Origin: Xanthomonas sp. Leaf131
GTDB lineage: Bacteria > Pseudomonadota > Gammaproteobacteria > Xanthomonadales > Xanthomonadaceae
Length of the DNA stretch: 64,000 bases
Direction of reading: 5' to 3'
NCBI RefSeq assembly: GCF_001423495.1
Contig: NZ_LMOG01000005.1
Coordinates: 379-64,378 of the forward strand
Below, one piece after another: positions 34,532-43,413 of this stretch (positions are counted from its first letter, which is position 1; each line of letters opens with the position of its first letter). The notes under the pieces are model-generated. The model had not been told where the DNA came from, did no database searches, and saw only the letters and a program-made list of their open reading frames with translations. The position numbers and the translations under genes were made by a program.

Positions 34532-36019
34532 TCAGTGAGTAGCGAGCGTTGCGGTCTGTCGGCGTGCGCCCAGCTCGTGTTCGATGCGGGTTTCCAGTGC
34601 CTTGTCGATCTCGTACAGCACCAGCAGTGCGGTGCCGAGCAGGAACGGGATGGAGGCGTACACGCTGATGGCCAGGCGGATGCCGTCGGTGACCGCGCCG
34701 CTCTGTTGCGGCAGTGCGGCGTCATAGCCATAGAACGCCAGGATGCCGGCGACCAATGCGCCGCCGACGCTCAGACCGATCTTCAGCCCACACAACATCG
34801 CCGAGAAGATGATGGCGGTGGCGCGGCGGTGGTTCTTCCACTCGGAGTAGTCGGCCACGTCGGCGATCATCGCCCACAGCAGCGGGATGGTGATGCCGTA
34901 GAAAAAGCCGTGCAGCACATAGGAGGCGAACACCCAGCCGATCGCCTCCGGCGGGTACACGTAGAACGCCAGCAGAAACACGGTGGAGATCAGCAGCGCG
35001 CCACCGAACACGTTGCGCTTGCCGTAGCGATCGGCCAGGCGCTTGGAAAAGCCGATACCCACGATCATCGCCAGGATGCCGCCGGCACTGAATACGCTGA
35101 ACGCCGAGGTCGGCGCATCCTGTGGCCACTGCAGTGCGCTCATGCCGGCACCGGTCAACACGCTGTTGATGCCGCCGATAAAGCGGTTGAAGCCGGCGTG
35201 ATCCAGAAACTGCGTCAACGCATTCGCGTCGAGGTAGTACTTGAAGTAGTAGATGTACATCCCGCCCTTCATGGCGAGATTGATGAAGACCAGGATGGTC
35301 AACGCCAGCATCACCAGCCAGGGTTTGTTGCGCACCAGATCGGTGAGGTCCTGGCGCACGCTGGTACGCTGTTCGCTGATCGGCAGCACGCGCTCGCGGG
35401 TGGTGAAAAAGGTGATCAAAAAGCACAGCGTGCCGACCGCGGCGAACAGCGCCATGGTGTTGCGAAAGCCCTGCGCCTTGTCGCCGTTGCCCAGGATCAG
35501 CACCAGCGGTAGCAGCAGCACCTGGATCACGAACTGCGCCAGGGTCACCGCCAGAAAGCGATATGCCGACAGGCTATTGCGCTGTTCCATGCTCCCCGTA
35601 AGCACGCCGCTCAATGCCGAGTACGGCAGGTTGTTGGCCACGTACACCAGCATCAGCAGCGTGTAGGTGGCGAAGGCGTACACCAGCTTGCCGTGCTCGC
35701 CGAGCGCGGGCGTATTGAACGCCGCCAGCGATAGCGCGCCAAACGGCAGTGCGGTCCACAGGATCCACGGCCGGAATTTGCCCCAGCGGGTGCGGGTGCG
35801 GTCGGCCAGGATGCCGATGATGGGGGTGAATACGAACGCGCCGAGCATGCCCACGACAAAGATCAACGTGGCCGCTGCGCTCGCCGGGATGCGGAACACG
35901 TCGGTGTAGAAGAACGCCAGAAAAGTGACCAGCGTCTGGAAGATCAGATTGGCCGCCAGGTCGCCCAGGCTGTAGCCGATCTTTTCGCGCAAGGAAAGCT
36001 GCTGTGACCGATCGTTCAT
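34532..36019 (-). CDS. Glycoside-pentoside-hexuronide:cation symporter (GPH, MFS_2 family)
   Basis: This 495-aa inner-membrane protein has about 12 helices. Family signatures include SLREKIGYSLGDLAANLIFQ at the N-terminus, then GILADRTRTRWGKFRPWILW and MIADVADYSEWKNHRRATA, all typical of MelB/XynP-type sugar:cation symporters. It likely imports xylosides or uronate-bearing oligosaccharides from the periplasm. The start at 36019 matches the family N-terminus. The frame happens to stay open far into the upstream receptor gene, but that part is antisense-like noise. It sits between the GH43 gene and the TonB receptor. Confidence 0.93.
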   Translation of the reverse strand: MNDRSQQLSLREKIGYSLGDLAANLIFQTLVTFLAFFYTDVFRIPASAAATLIFVVGMLGAFVFTPIIGILADRTRTRWGKFRPWILWTALPFGALSLAAFNTPALGEHGKLVYAFATYTLLMLVYVANNLPYSALSGVLTGSMEQRNSLSAYRFLAVTLAQFVIQVLLLPLVLILGNGDKAQGFRNTMALFAAVGTLCFLITFFTTRERVLPISEQRTSVRQDLTDLVRNKPWLVMLALTILVFINLAMKGGMYIYYFKYYLDANALTQFLDHAGFNRFIGGINSVLTGAGMSALQWPQDAPTSAFSVFSAGGILAMIVGIGFSKRLADRYGKRNVFGGALLISTVFLLAFYVYPPEAIGWVFASYVLHGFFYGITIPLLWAMIADVADYSEWKNHRRATAIIFSAMLCGLKIGLSVGGALVAGILAFYGYDAALPQQSGAVTDGIRLAISVYASIPFLLGTALLVLYEIDKALETRIEHELGARRQTATLATH

Positions 36020-36073
36020 GAGGTGGGGCGGTCTCGTCGAAAGCTGCGGAAAACGCCGCAGCGCGCATTGCGC

Positions 36074-36107
36074 CACCGGTCGCGGCCGGGAGGCGTAGCG
36101 ACCGGTG
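36074..36107 (-). terminator. Intercistronic hairpin between the xylan TonB receptor and the symporter
   Basis: A perfect 10-bp inverted repeat (CACCGGTCGC / GCGACCGGTG) encloses a 14-nt GC-rich loop in the 98-base gap. A second hairpin CTGCGG...CCGCAG follows on the minus strand. There is no T-tract, so it is more likely an mRNA-stabilising or attenuating element that lowers symporter expression relative to the receptor. Confidence 0.4.
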
Positions 36108-36117
36108 ACGGCAACAC

Positions 36118-39057
36118 TCAGAAGGTACCGCGGATGCCGAGCATGACCGTGCGCCCGGGCTCGTACAGATCGTAGGTGGCGTTGGGCCAGGCGTAGGTGG
36201 TGCGCAGGGGTTCGTCGGTGATGTTGGTGACGTTGAGGGTGATCTGCGGCTTGGAGGGCAGCGATTCCAAGGTGTAGCTGGCCGACAGATCCAGCTGCCC
36301 GCGCGCATCGGCATTGAGGCGCGCGTAAGGGATGCCGTTCTGATTGGCGCCGGAGATCACCATGTCGTCGTTCCAGGTGTAGGACAGGCGCACCGATGCA
36401 GCGTTCTTTTCCCAGTACACGGTGCCGTTCCATAAATTTGGTGCGACGCCGACGGCCACCGCCGGCACGCCTTCGCCTTCGGACGACTGATTGACATGCG
36501 TGTAGTTGACGCTGAAGCCCATGCCGTCGATCAGCTTGTCCAGCGGCTGCACCCAGATCGCTTCGGTGCCGCGGATGTTGAGCACGCCATCGGCGTTGAC
36601 CTGGGTCTGCACGTCCACGGTGGCCGCATTCGGGCCGCCGCGCTGGTCCAGGCCGGCTTGCTGGATCGGCAGCAGGCTCTCGTACGGCACGCCCAGGTCG
36701 TTGAACGGAATGCGCCGCACGCCGTTGACGGTGAAGCCGCTGATGCGCTTGTTGAACAACGTCAGGCCCACATAGCCTTCGCCGCCGGTATACCACTCGC
36801 CGCCGAAGTCGACGTTGGTGGATAGATACGGGGCCAGGTTGGGATTGCCCTGGGTTGCGGTCTGCGCGGAGGGATCGCTGAAGTTGGTGTTGGGCAGCAT
36901 CGCGCTGGGGTCCGGGCGGGTGAGCGTGCGCGAGCTGGACAGGCGCAGCACCACGTTGTCGGCCACATCCCAGGCGGCGTTGAACGAGGGCAGGGTTTCC
37001 TTGTAGTCCGAATCCAGCACCTGGATGCGGCGGATGCCATTGATGGTGACCGGGCCGGTGATGGTCTGGTCGGTGGTCACGTAACGCACGCCGGCATTGA
37101 AGCGCAGCGTGCGGTTCCACACTTCGGTTTCGGCGTTGGTTTCGATATAGAAACCCCAGTTCTTTTCGCGGATGCCGCCGGCCGAGGCGCCGGTGTTGGC
37201 GGAGTTGGTTTCCGGTGCGGAATCGCGTAGCGCGTAGTAATTGGTGTCGCCGAGGAAGCGGTTGAAATCGGCGGTGATGAAGCCGTCCGGGCCGGGCCGC
37301 AAATAGCCGGCCAGGGCCGCATTGGGCACCGCCGAGCCAGGGCCGCCGTTGCACACATTGCCGCCACCGCCGCGACAGACCACCTGCTCCCAGGCGATGC
37401 TGTTGTCGAAGCCGCGGATGGAGCGCTCGGCCTGGTCGTAGGCGGCGCCGATCTTGATGTTGCGCTTGTCTTCGCCGAACTGCAGATCGGCGCGGCCACC
37501 ACGGGTTTCGGTCACGCGTTTTTCGTTCTGGATATTGACCCGGCCACCATTCCAGCCCCAGCCCAGGTTGGGGTCGTTGAGATCCAGCGGGCTGGTGATC
37601 GAGGGGCGGTCGCCGCCTTCATTGCGGTAGTCGACCGTGGTGAACGGCGAGGTGACCAGGATGCTGGGCGACTCACGATCCAGCCAGCTGCGCGTGGCAT
37701 TGGCCTGCACGTTGAGCTTGACGTCCTGGTTCTCGCCGAACAACAGCTCGGCACCCGGATTGACACTCCAGAACTTGACCTCTTCGCGATACGGGCGCGC
37801 TTCCAGAAAGTACTGCGCATTGGCAAACGTGGCGCTGGTGACCACGTTGTTCTGGTCCAGCTGCATGCCGAGCGGGATCATGTTGCCGTTGCGGCCGATC
37901 AGATTCATGCTGATCCGCTCGGTGGTGCGCTTGGCCTCGGAATACAGCGTGTCCAGATAGAAATGCATGTTGTCGGAAGGGCGCCACTCCAGCGACATCA
38001 CCGAGGCATCGCGGTCGCGATCGCCATTCATGTAGACGCTGCGGCCCAGCCGCGGAATCAGCGCGTCGCTGATCTGGTCGATGCTCAGGCCCGGGTTGCG
38101 TGCGAGCAACCACGCCGCGTCGATGGTTTCGCCGGTGGTGAGGCCGCTGCCGGCGGTGGCTGGCACCCGATCGGGAATGCGCCAGTTGCCGCCGCCATTG
38201 ACGTTGCAGGCGGCCGGTTGATTGGTGGCCGGCGTGCCCGCAGGCGGGGTGAGACCGCATTGGGTGTAGGTAAGGCCAGGGTTGGTCCAGCCCACGCTCT
38301 CGAAGCCGCGCACGCCCAGTTTGCCGCGCACCGAGGCCACGCCCAGCAATGCGCCGAAGGTGCCTTCCTCGTTGGTCCAGCTACCCATGAAGGCGCCGCG
38401 CGGGGTGGTCTTTTCGCTGGTGCTGTTCCAGTCGGCCTGCGCCTGATAGGTGAAGTGCACGCCGGGGCGATCGAACGGGCGCGCGCTGCGCATGTCCACC
38501 ACACCCGACACGCCACCTTCGAGCATGCTCGCGGTGGGCGTCTTGCTCACGGTGAGCTGGGTGAAGAACTCGGTGGGGAACAGGTTCAGATCGACTTCGC
38601 GGTTCTGGTTCTGCGCATTCAAGCCGATCGAGGCGGTGGCGATGCTGGCGCCGTTGAGCGTGGTCTTGGTGAAGCTGGTGCCCAGGCCGCGGATGGCGAT
38701 GTTGAGGCCTTCGCCATTGACGTCGCGCGAGAGCTGCACGCCGGGGATGCGGTTGAGCGACTCGGCGATATTCATGTCCGGGAACTTGCCGATGTCCTCG
38801 GCAAACACGGTGTCGGCAAAGCCCACCGAATCGCGTTTGGCATCGGTGGAAAACTGGATGCTGCGGCGGTAGCCGGAGACGGTGACCGTATCCAGCTGGG
38901 TCACCGCATCGCCGCTGGCGGCGGTGGCCGGCGGGGTTTGCGCGGTAGTGGCGCTGGCGGCATCAGTGGATTGCGCCCAGGCGGCGGTGCTTGCCATGCC
39001 CAGCAGGATGGAGCCCATCGCGCAGGACAACGCGGTTCGTGCGTAGCTGTTCTTCAC
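36118..39057 (-). CDS. TonB-dependent receptor of the xylan locus
   Basis: This 979-aa outer-membrane receptor starts at a GTG preceded by AGGGAAGGGAT. It has a signal peptide ending TAAWAQ (about residue 28), TonB-box region LDTVTVSGYR, plug motifs FPDMNIAESLNRIPGVQLSR and IRGLGTSFTKTTLNG, and a barrel ending MLGIRGTF. Unlike the Oar-type pair it has no N-terminal carboxypeptidase-like domain. Position next to GH43, symporter and xylanase genes and a xyl-box upstream make it the likely transporter of xylo-oligosaccharides across the outer membrane. It corresponds by context to the XytB-type receptor of X. campestris. Confidence 0.92.
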   Translation of the reverse strand: MKNSYARTALSCAMGSILLGMASTAAWAQSTDAASATTAQTPPATAASGDAVTQLDTVTVSGYRRSIQFSTDAKRDSVGFADTVFAEDIGKFPDMNIAESLNRIPGVQLSRDVNGEGLNIAIRGLGTSFTKTTLNGASIATASIGLNAQNQNREVDLNLFPTEFFTQLTVSKTPTASMLEGGVSGVVDMRSARPFDRPGVHFTYQAQADWNSTSEKTTPRGAFMGSWTNEEGTFGALLGVASVRGKLGVRGFESVGWTNPGLTYTQCGLTPPAGTPATNQPAACNVNGGGNWRIPDRVPATAGSGLTTGETIDAAWLLARNPGLSIDQISDALIPRLGRSVYMNGDRDRDASVMSLEWRPSDNMHFYLDTLYSEAKRTTERISMNLIGRNGNMIPLGMQLDQNNVVTSATFANAQYFLEARPYREEVKFWSVNPGAELLFGENQDVKLNVQANATRSWLDRESPSILVTSPFTTVDYRNEGGDRPSITSPLDLNDPNLGWGWNGGRVNIQNEKRVTETRGGRADLQFGEDKRNIKIGAAYDQAERSIRGFDNSIAWEQVVCRGGGGNVCNGGPGSAVPNAALAGYLRPGPDGFITADFNRFLGDTNYYALRDSAPETNSANTGASAGGIREKNWGFYIETNAETEVWNRTLRFNAGVRYVTTDQTITGPVTINGIRRIQVLDSDYKETLPSFNAAWDVADNVVLRLSSSRTLTRPDPSAMLPNTNFSDPSAQTATQGNPNLAPYLSTNVDFGGEWYTGGEGYVGLTLFNKRISGFTVNGVRRIPFNDLGVPYESLLPIQQAGLDQRGGPNAATVDVQTQVNADGVLNIRGTEAIWVQPLDKLIDGMGFSVNYTHVNQSSEGEGVPAVAVGVAPNLWNGTVYWEKNAASVRLSYTWNDDMVISGANQNGIPYARLNADARGQLDLSASYTLESLPSKPQITLNVTNITDEPLRTTYAWPNATYDLYEPGRTVMLGIRGTF

Positions 39058-39180
39058 CGTAATCCCTTCCCTAACAGGTGAGCAGATGTCCCACGCATCG
39101 CCCCTGCGCAGGGAGTGCCGCTGCCGATGCGCGGCGCGGCGATGGTGCGATGGGGGAGACGGGCGATCAGTGGTGGCGGA

Positions 39181-39194
39181 TGTTAGCGCTACCA
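39181..39194 (-). promoter_or_regulatory. xyl-box, upstream of the TonB receptor gene
   Basis: On the minus strand this reads TGGTAGCGCTAACA, identical to the xyl-box motif as I recall it from the X. campestris xylan regulon. It lies 124 bases upstream of the receptor start. It is presumably bound by a LacI-type xylan repressor (XylR) encoded outside this window. Confidence 0.75.
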
Positions 39195-39252
39195 AATTCA
39201 GAACATCACGCTGCAGGGCAGCATAGATGCTGGGGCATAGCGGCGAATCTGG

Positions 39253-39266
39253 CGTTAGCGCTTATC
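39253..39266. promoter_or_regulatory. Degenerate xyl-box-like site
   Basis: CGTTAGCGCTTATC shares the TTAGCGCT core with the two better boxes and lies between them, 72 bases from the first and 87 bases from the second (core to core). It could serve looping between operators or be a decayed site. Confidence 0.4.
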
Positions 39267-39339
39267 GAGACGATCTTGAACATCGGCGCCCAACTGGCGT
39301 GCTGCACTGCGCGATGGATTTTGCCGGACAGCATGGTAA

Positions 39340-39353
39340 TGGTAGCGCTATCA
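39340..39353 (+). promoter_or_regulatory. xyl-box, upstream of the MFS-xylanase operon
   Basis: TGGTAGCGCTATCA differs from the recalled consensus at one base. It lies 169 bases before the GTG start of the hexuronate transporter and probably controls the rightward operon. The rest of the 464-bp gap 39058-39521 contains no gene. Confidence 0.7.
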
Positions 39354-39521
39354 CCCGTGGCGCAAGGCCACCTTTGTGCAGGTGCAGTGGTCGATGAAGC
39401 GAACCGACAAACGCAGCAACGATGTGCCGAGCTGCCCCCGACATGCAGCAGCACGTTACAGCCCTCGCTACGCGATTGCGCAGTGCGTACTGCCTGTAGC
39501 GCTGTTGCGGCAGTCGGGCAC

Positions 39522-40847
39522 GTGAGCGAACTGCCGCCCACCGCTGCATCAGCCGGCACGCCGACGCGCCTGGGTCGCGTGCGCTGGCGCGTGTGTGCAT
39601 TGCTGCTTGCGGCCACCACCATCAACTATGTCGACCGCCAGGTACTCGGCGTGCTGGCGCCGTTTCTGCAGACGCAGATCGGCTGGAACGAAATCCAGTA
39701 CGGCTACATCGTCACTGCATTCCAGGCCGCCTATGCGCTGGGCTTGTTGTGCAGCGGTGCGGTGATCGACCGCTTCGGCACCCGCATCGGCTATGCCTTG
39801 GCGATCGGTATCTGGAGCCTGGCGGCGATGGGGCATGCGCTGGCCACCAGCGTGGTGGGCTTTGCGATTGCGCGCTTTTTTTTGGGGCTGGGCGAATCCG
39901 GTAACTTCCCTGCCGCGCTCAAGACGGTGGCGGAGTGGTTCCCGCGTCGCGAGCGTGCACTGGCCACCGGCATCTTCAATTCCGGCTCCAATATCGGCGC
40001 CATTGTCGCGCCGTTGCTGGTGCCGCTGATCGCCACCGCCTGGGGCTGGCAGGCGGCATTCCTGTTCACCGGCGTGCTCAGCGCAACGTGGCTGGTGGTG
40101 TGGTGGCTCAGCTATCACCCGCCCGAGCAGCAACCCGGCTTGTCGGCGGCAGAGTTGGCGCATATTCGCAGCGATGCGCACGAGCCGGTGCAGCGGCGGC
40201 TGTCGTGGTTGCAGGTGTTGCGGCATCGGCAGGCCTGGGCCTTCGTGCTGGGCAAGTTCATCACCGACCCGATCTGGTGGTTCTTCCTGTTCTGGCTGCC
40301 CAAGTTTCTGCATGCCGAATACGGCTTGAGTCTGTTGCAACTGGGCGCGCCGTTGATCGTGATCTTTGTGCTGGCCGATATCGGCAGCATTGCTGGTGGC
40401 TGGGTCGCCGGGCGTTTCATCGCGCGCGGGTGGAGCGTCAATCGTGCGCGCAAGACCGCGATGTTGATCTGCGCGATCTCGGTGGTGCCGATCGTGTTCG
40501 CCGCACGTGCAGACAATCTATGGGTCGCGGTCGGCCTGATCGGTTTGGCCACCGCCGCGCATCAAGGTTGGTCGGCCAATCTGTTTACGCTGCCGTCGGA
40601 TATGTTTCCGCGCCATGCGGTCGCCACCGTGGTCGGCATCGGTGGCTTTGCCGGCGCAGTCGGTGGCATGGTGATCGCCACCTTCATCGGGTTTCTGCTG
40701 CAGGCCACCGGCAGCTACGTGCCGGTGTTCCTGATGGCGGGCTCGGCGTATCTGCTGGCGCTGGCGGTGGTGCACACGCTGGTGCCACGCCTGGAACCGG
40801 CACACTTGCCGGCAGACCCTACACCGGCGGCTAACGCATCTTCCTGA
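39522..40847 (+). CDS. MFS hexuronate transporter (ExuT-like)
   Basis: This 441-aa inner-membrane protein has about 12 helices and probably imports glucuronate or methyl-glucuronate. ACS-family signatures are clear: TTINYVDRQVLGVLAPFLQ, FLGLGESGNFPAALKTVAEW, ERALATGIFNSGSNIGA and LPSDMFPRHAVATVVGIGG. I chose the GTG at 39522 because it gives a normal cytoplasmic N-terminus before helix 1; the frame is open far upstream without a plausible start. It opens the rightward xylan operon, with the xylanase start 10 bases beyond its stop. Confidence 0.92.
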   Translation: MSELPPTAASAGTPTRLGRVRWRVCALLLAATTINYVDRQVLGVLAPFLQTQIGWNEIQYGYIVTAFQAAYALGLLCSGAVIDRFGTRIGYALAIGIWSLAAMGHALATSVVGFAIARFFLGLGESGNFPAALKTVAEWFPRRERALATGIFNSGSNIGAIVAPLLVPLIATAWGWQAAFLFTGVLSATWLVVWWLSYHPPEQQPGLSAAELAHIRSDAHEPVQRRLSWLQVLRHRQAWAFVLGKFITDPIWWFFLFWLPKFLHAEYGLSLLQLGAPLIVIFVLADIGSIAGGWVAGRFIARGWSVNRARKTAMLICAISVVPIVFAARADNLWVAVGLIGLATAAHQGWSANLFTLPSDMFPRHAVATVVGIGGFAGAVGGMVIATFIGFLLQATGSYVPVFLMAGSAYLLALAVVHTLVPRLEPAHLPADPTPAANASS

Positions 40848-40857
40848 GGTGAGCATC

Positions 40858-41847
40858 ATGCAGATACGCAGACTGACAGTTGGGCTGTTGTTTGCAGCGA
40901 GCATCGCTACGGCGGCGCACGCCGCACCGTTGGCGTCCGGTGCATCCAAATTCCTGGGCAGCGCCTACAGCCCGCAACAAGCGGCAGGATTCACCCAGTA
41001 CTGGAACAAGCTCACACCCGAAAACAGCGGCAAGTGGGGCAGTGTGGAAGCGGTGCGCGACCAGATGGACTGGAGCGGGCTGGATACTGCCTACAAGCTC
41101 GCCAAAACCAACGGCATGCCGTTTCAGATGCATGTGCTGGTGTGGGGCAATCAGCAGCCGGAGTGGATCAAGACCTTGCCGCCGGCCGAGCAACGCCGCG
41201 AGATCGAGCAGTGGTTTGCCGCAGTGGCGCGGCGTTATCCGGATATCGATCTGCTGGAAGTGGTCAACGAACCACTCAACGACCCGCCCAGCAGAAACGA
41301 CACCGGCGGCGGCAATTACCTGCAGGCGCTGGGTGGCAACGGCGCCAGCGGTTGGGAGTGGGTGCTGCAATCGTTTCGGCTCGCCCGCCAGCACTTTCCG
41401 CGTGCGCGGCTGATGATCAACGACTACAGCATCACCAACAACCCGCAGGCCACGCAGAAGTATCTGCAGATCGTGCAGCTGCTGCAGCGCGAGCAGCTGG
41501 TCGATGCCATCGGCATCCAGGAGCACGCCTTCGAAACCACCCCGAATGTGGCGATGTCGGTGCATCGCGCCAATCTCGATGCGTTGGCTGCAACCGGCTT
41601 GCCGATCTACATCACCGAGTTCGATCTGGACGGGCCAAGCGATGCGCAGCAACTGGCCGACTACCAACGCGTGTTCCCGGTGTTCTGGGAGCACCCCGGC
41701 GTGCGCGGCATCACGCTGTGGGGCTTTCGCCCCGGCCTGTGGCGCGACAAGGAAGCGGCCTATCTGATTCGCGCCGATGGCAGCGAGCGGCCGGCATTGA
41801 CCTGGCTGCGTAACTACGTGGCCGCGCACCGCAATGCTATGCCGTGA
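40858..41847 (+). CDS. GH10 endo-beta-1,4-xylanase (XynB-like)
   Basis: This 329-aa secreted enzyme has a signal peptide ending TAAHA (about residue 22) and a single GH10 domain without carbohydrate-binding module. The acid/base Glu is in LLEVVNEPLND and the nucleophile in IYITEFDLDG; LTPENSGKW is the usual substrate-cleft motif. The ATG at 40858 has AGGTGAG 6 bases upstream, which decides it over the in-frame GTG at 40849. In xanthomonads GH10 xylanases of this type are exported by the type II system. It lies between the MFS transporter and uxaC. Confidence 0.94.
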   Translation: MQIRRLTVGLLFAASIATAAHAAPLASGASKFLGSAYSPQQAAGFTQYWNKLTPENSGKWGSVEAVRDQMDWSGLDTAYKLAKTNGMPFQMHVLVWGNQQPEWIKTLPPAEQRREIEQWFAAVARRYPDIDLLEVVNEPLNDPPSRNDTGGGNYLQALGGNGASGWEWVLQSFRLARQHFPRARLMINDYSITNNPQATQKYLQIVQLLQREQLVDAIGIQEHAFETTPNVAMSVHRANLDALAATGLPIYITEFDLDGPSDAQQLADYQRVFPVFWEHPGVRGITLWGFRPGLWRDKEAAYLIRADGSERPALTWLRNYVAAHRNAMP

Positions 41848-41888
41848 GCGCTGCACCACTCATCTTCGACTTGTTTGTTGACTGACTT

Positions 41889-43322
41889 ATGCCCACACCC
41901 ACACCCACACCCACACCACTGACCCTGCACGCCGACCGCCTGTTGCCCGCCGACCCCGGCACGCGTGCAATCGCGCGCCGCCTGTACGCGCAGATCGCGG
42001 CGTTGCCGATCATCAGCCCGCACGGCCACACCGACCCGGCCTGGTTCGCCACCGATGCGCCCTTTGCCAATGCCGCCGAGTTGCTGCTGGTGCCCGACCA
42101 CTATGTGTTCCGCATGCTCTACAGCCAGGGCATCGCGCTGGATGCATTGGGCATTCCGCGCGCGGACGGTGCGCGTGCGACGGCGGATCCACGCGCAGCG
42201 TGGCGCGTGTTCGCCGAGCACTACACGCTGTTGCGCGGTACGCCTTCTGCGTTGTGGCTCAATCACGTGTTTCATGACGTGTTCGATCTGCGTCTCCGGC
42301 TGGATGCCGGCACTGCGGATCATTACTACGACCACATCACCGCGGCCTTGCAGACGCCGGCGTTTCGCCCGCGTGCCTTGTTCGAGCGCTTCAACATCGA
42401 GGTGATTGCCACCACCGAATCGCCGTTGGACACGCTGCAACATCACGCCAGCATTCGCGACAGCGGCTGGAAGGGACGTGTGCTCACCGCGTATCGCCCG
42501 GACCCGGTGGTCGACCCCGAGCACGAGCAGTTTGCCGGCGCGCTGCAGCAGTTCGGCACGCTCACCGGCGAGGATGTGCTGACCTGGCATGGCTATCTGC
42601 GTGCGCATCGGCAGCGCCGCGCGTTCTTTGCCGCACATGGCGCCACCTCGACCGACCACGGCCACCCCAGTGCCGCCACCGCCGATCTGTCGCCGGCCGA
42701 AGCACAACGCCTGTTCGACACCGTGGTGCGTGGTGCAGCCACGCCCGCGCAGGCCGAACTGTTCCGCGCGCAGGTGCTGACCGAGATGGCGGCGATGAGT
42801 CTGGACGATGGCCTGGTGATGCAATTGCATCCGGGCTGCTTTCGCAATCACAACCGGCAGCTGTTCCAGACATTCGGACGCGACAAGGGTGCGGATATTC
42901 CAATGCGCACCGACTATGTGCATGCGCTCAAACCGCTACTGGATCGCTTCGGCAACGACCCGCGTCTGCGCCTGATCGTGTTCACGCTGGACGAGACCAG
43001 CTACAGCCGCGAACTTGCGCCACTGGCTGGGCATTACCCCTCGCTGCTGCTTGGGCCGGCGTGGTGGTTCCATGACGCACCGGAGGGCATGTGGCGCTTC
43101 CGCGAACAAACGCTGGCTAGCGCCGGCTTCTACAACACCGTGGGCTTCAACGACGACACCCGCGCGTTCCTGTCGATTCCTGCACGGCACGATGTGGCGC
43201 GACGCGTGGACAGCGCGTTTCTCGCCAAACTCGTTGCCGAGCATCGGCTGGACGAGGACGAAGCGGCTGAGGTTGCGATCGATCTGGCGTATCGCTTGCC
43301 AAAGCAGGCCTACAAGTTGTGA
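41889..43322 (+). CDS. uxaC: Glucuronate isomerase
   Basis: This enzyme converts D-glucuronate to D-fructuronate. The 477-aa cytoplasmic protein has the metal-binding motif PIISPHGHTDPAWF near residue 40, FRMLYSQGI, and the C-terminal GPAWWFHDAPEGMWRFREQT and GFNDDTRAFLSIPARHDVAR typical of UxaC. Residues 2-9 are a run of four Pro-Thr pairs encoded by a perfect hexanucleotide repeat. It acts with UxuB (right end of the window) to dispose of the glucuronic acid side chains of xylan. Confidence 0.96.
   Translation: MPTPTPTPTPLTLHADRLLPADPGTRAIARRLYAQIAALPIISPHGHTDPAWFATDAPFANAAELLLVPDHYVFRMLYSQGIALDALGIPRADGARATADPRAAWRVFAEHYTLLRGTPSALWLNHVFHDVFDLRLRLDAGTADHYYDHITAALQTPAFRPRALFERFNIEVIATTESPLDTLQHHASIRDSGWKGRVLTAYRPDPVVDPEHEQFAGALQQFGTLTGEDVLTWHGYLRAHRQRRAFFAAHGATSTDHGHPSAATADLSPAEAQRLFDTVVRGAATPAQAELFRAQVLTEMAAMSLDDGLVMQLHPGCFRNHNRQLFQTFGRDKGADIPMRTDYVHALKPLLDRFGNDPRLRLIVFTLDETSYSRELAPLAGHYPSLLLGPAWWFHDAPEGMWRFREQTLASAGFYNTVGFNDDTRAFLSIPARHDVARRVDSAFLAKLVAEHRLDEDEAAEVAIDLAYRLPKQAYKL
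41892..41915 (+). repeat. Hexanucleotide tandem repeat (CCCACA x4) in uxaC
   Basis: Four perfect CCCACA units follow the start codon and encode four Pro-Thr pairs. Slippage would add or remove two residues without changing frame. Confidence 0.85.
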
Positions 43323-43413
43323 GGGTGAGTGGCGCGCAGTGTGGCGATGCCTTCCCACGTGCGTGTGGAGTCTTTACACCGAGCGCATGCGTCTGGTCGG
43401 ATGGAGTAGCGAC

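Noticed and set aside
36020..37354. Extension of the symporter frame into the receptor gene, which would give a 940-residue protein.
   Set aside because: The extra 445 residues are an out-of-frame reading of the receptor; the symporter family N-terminus begins at 36019.
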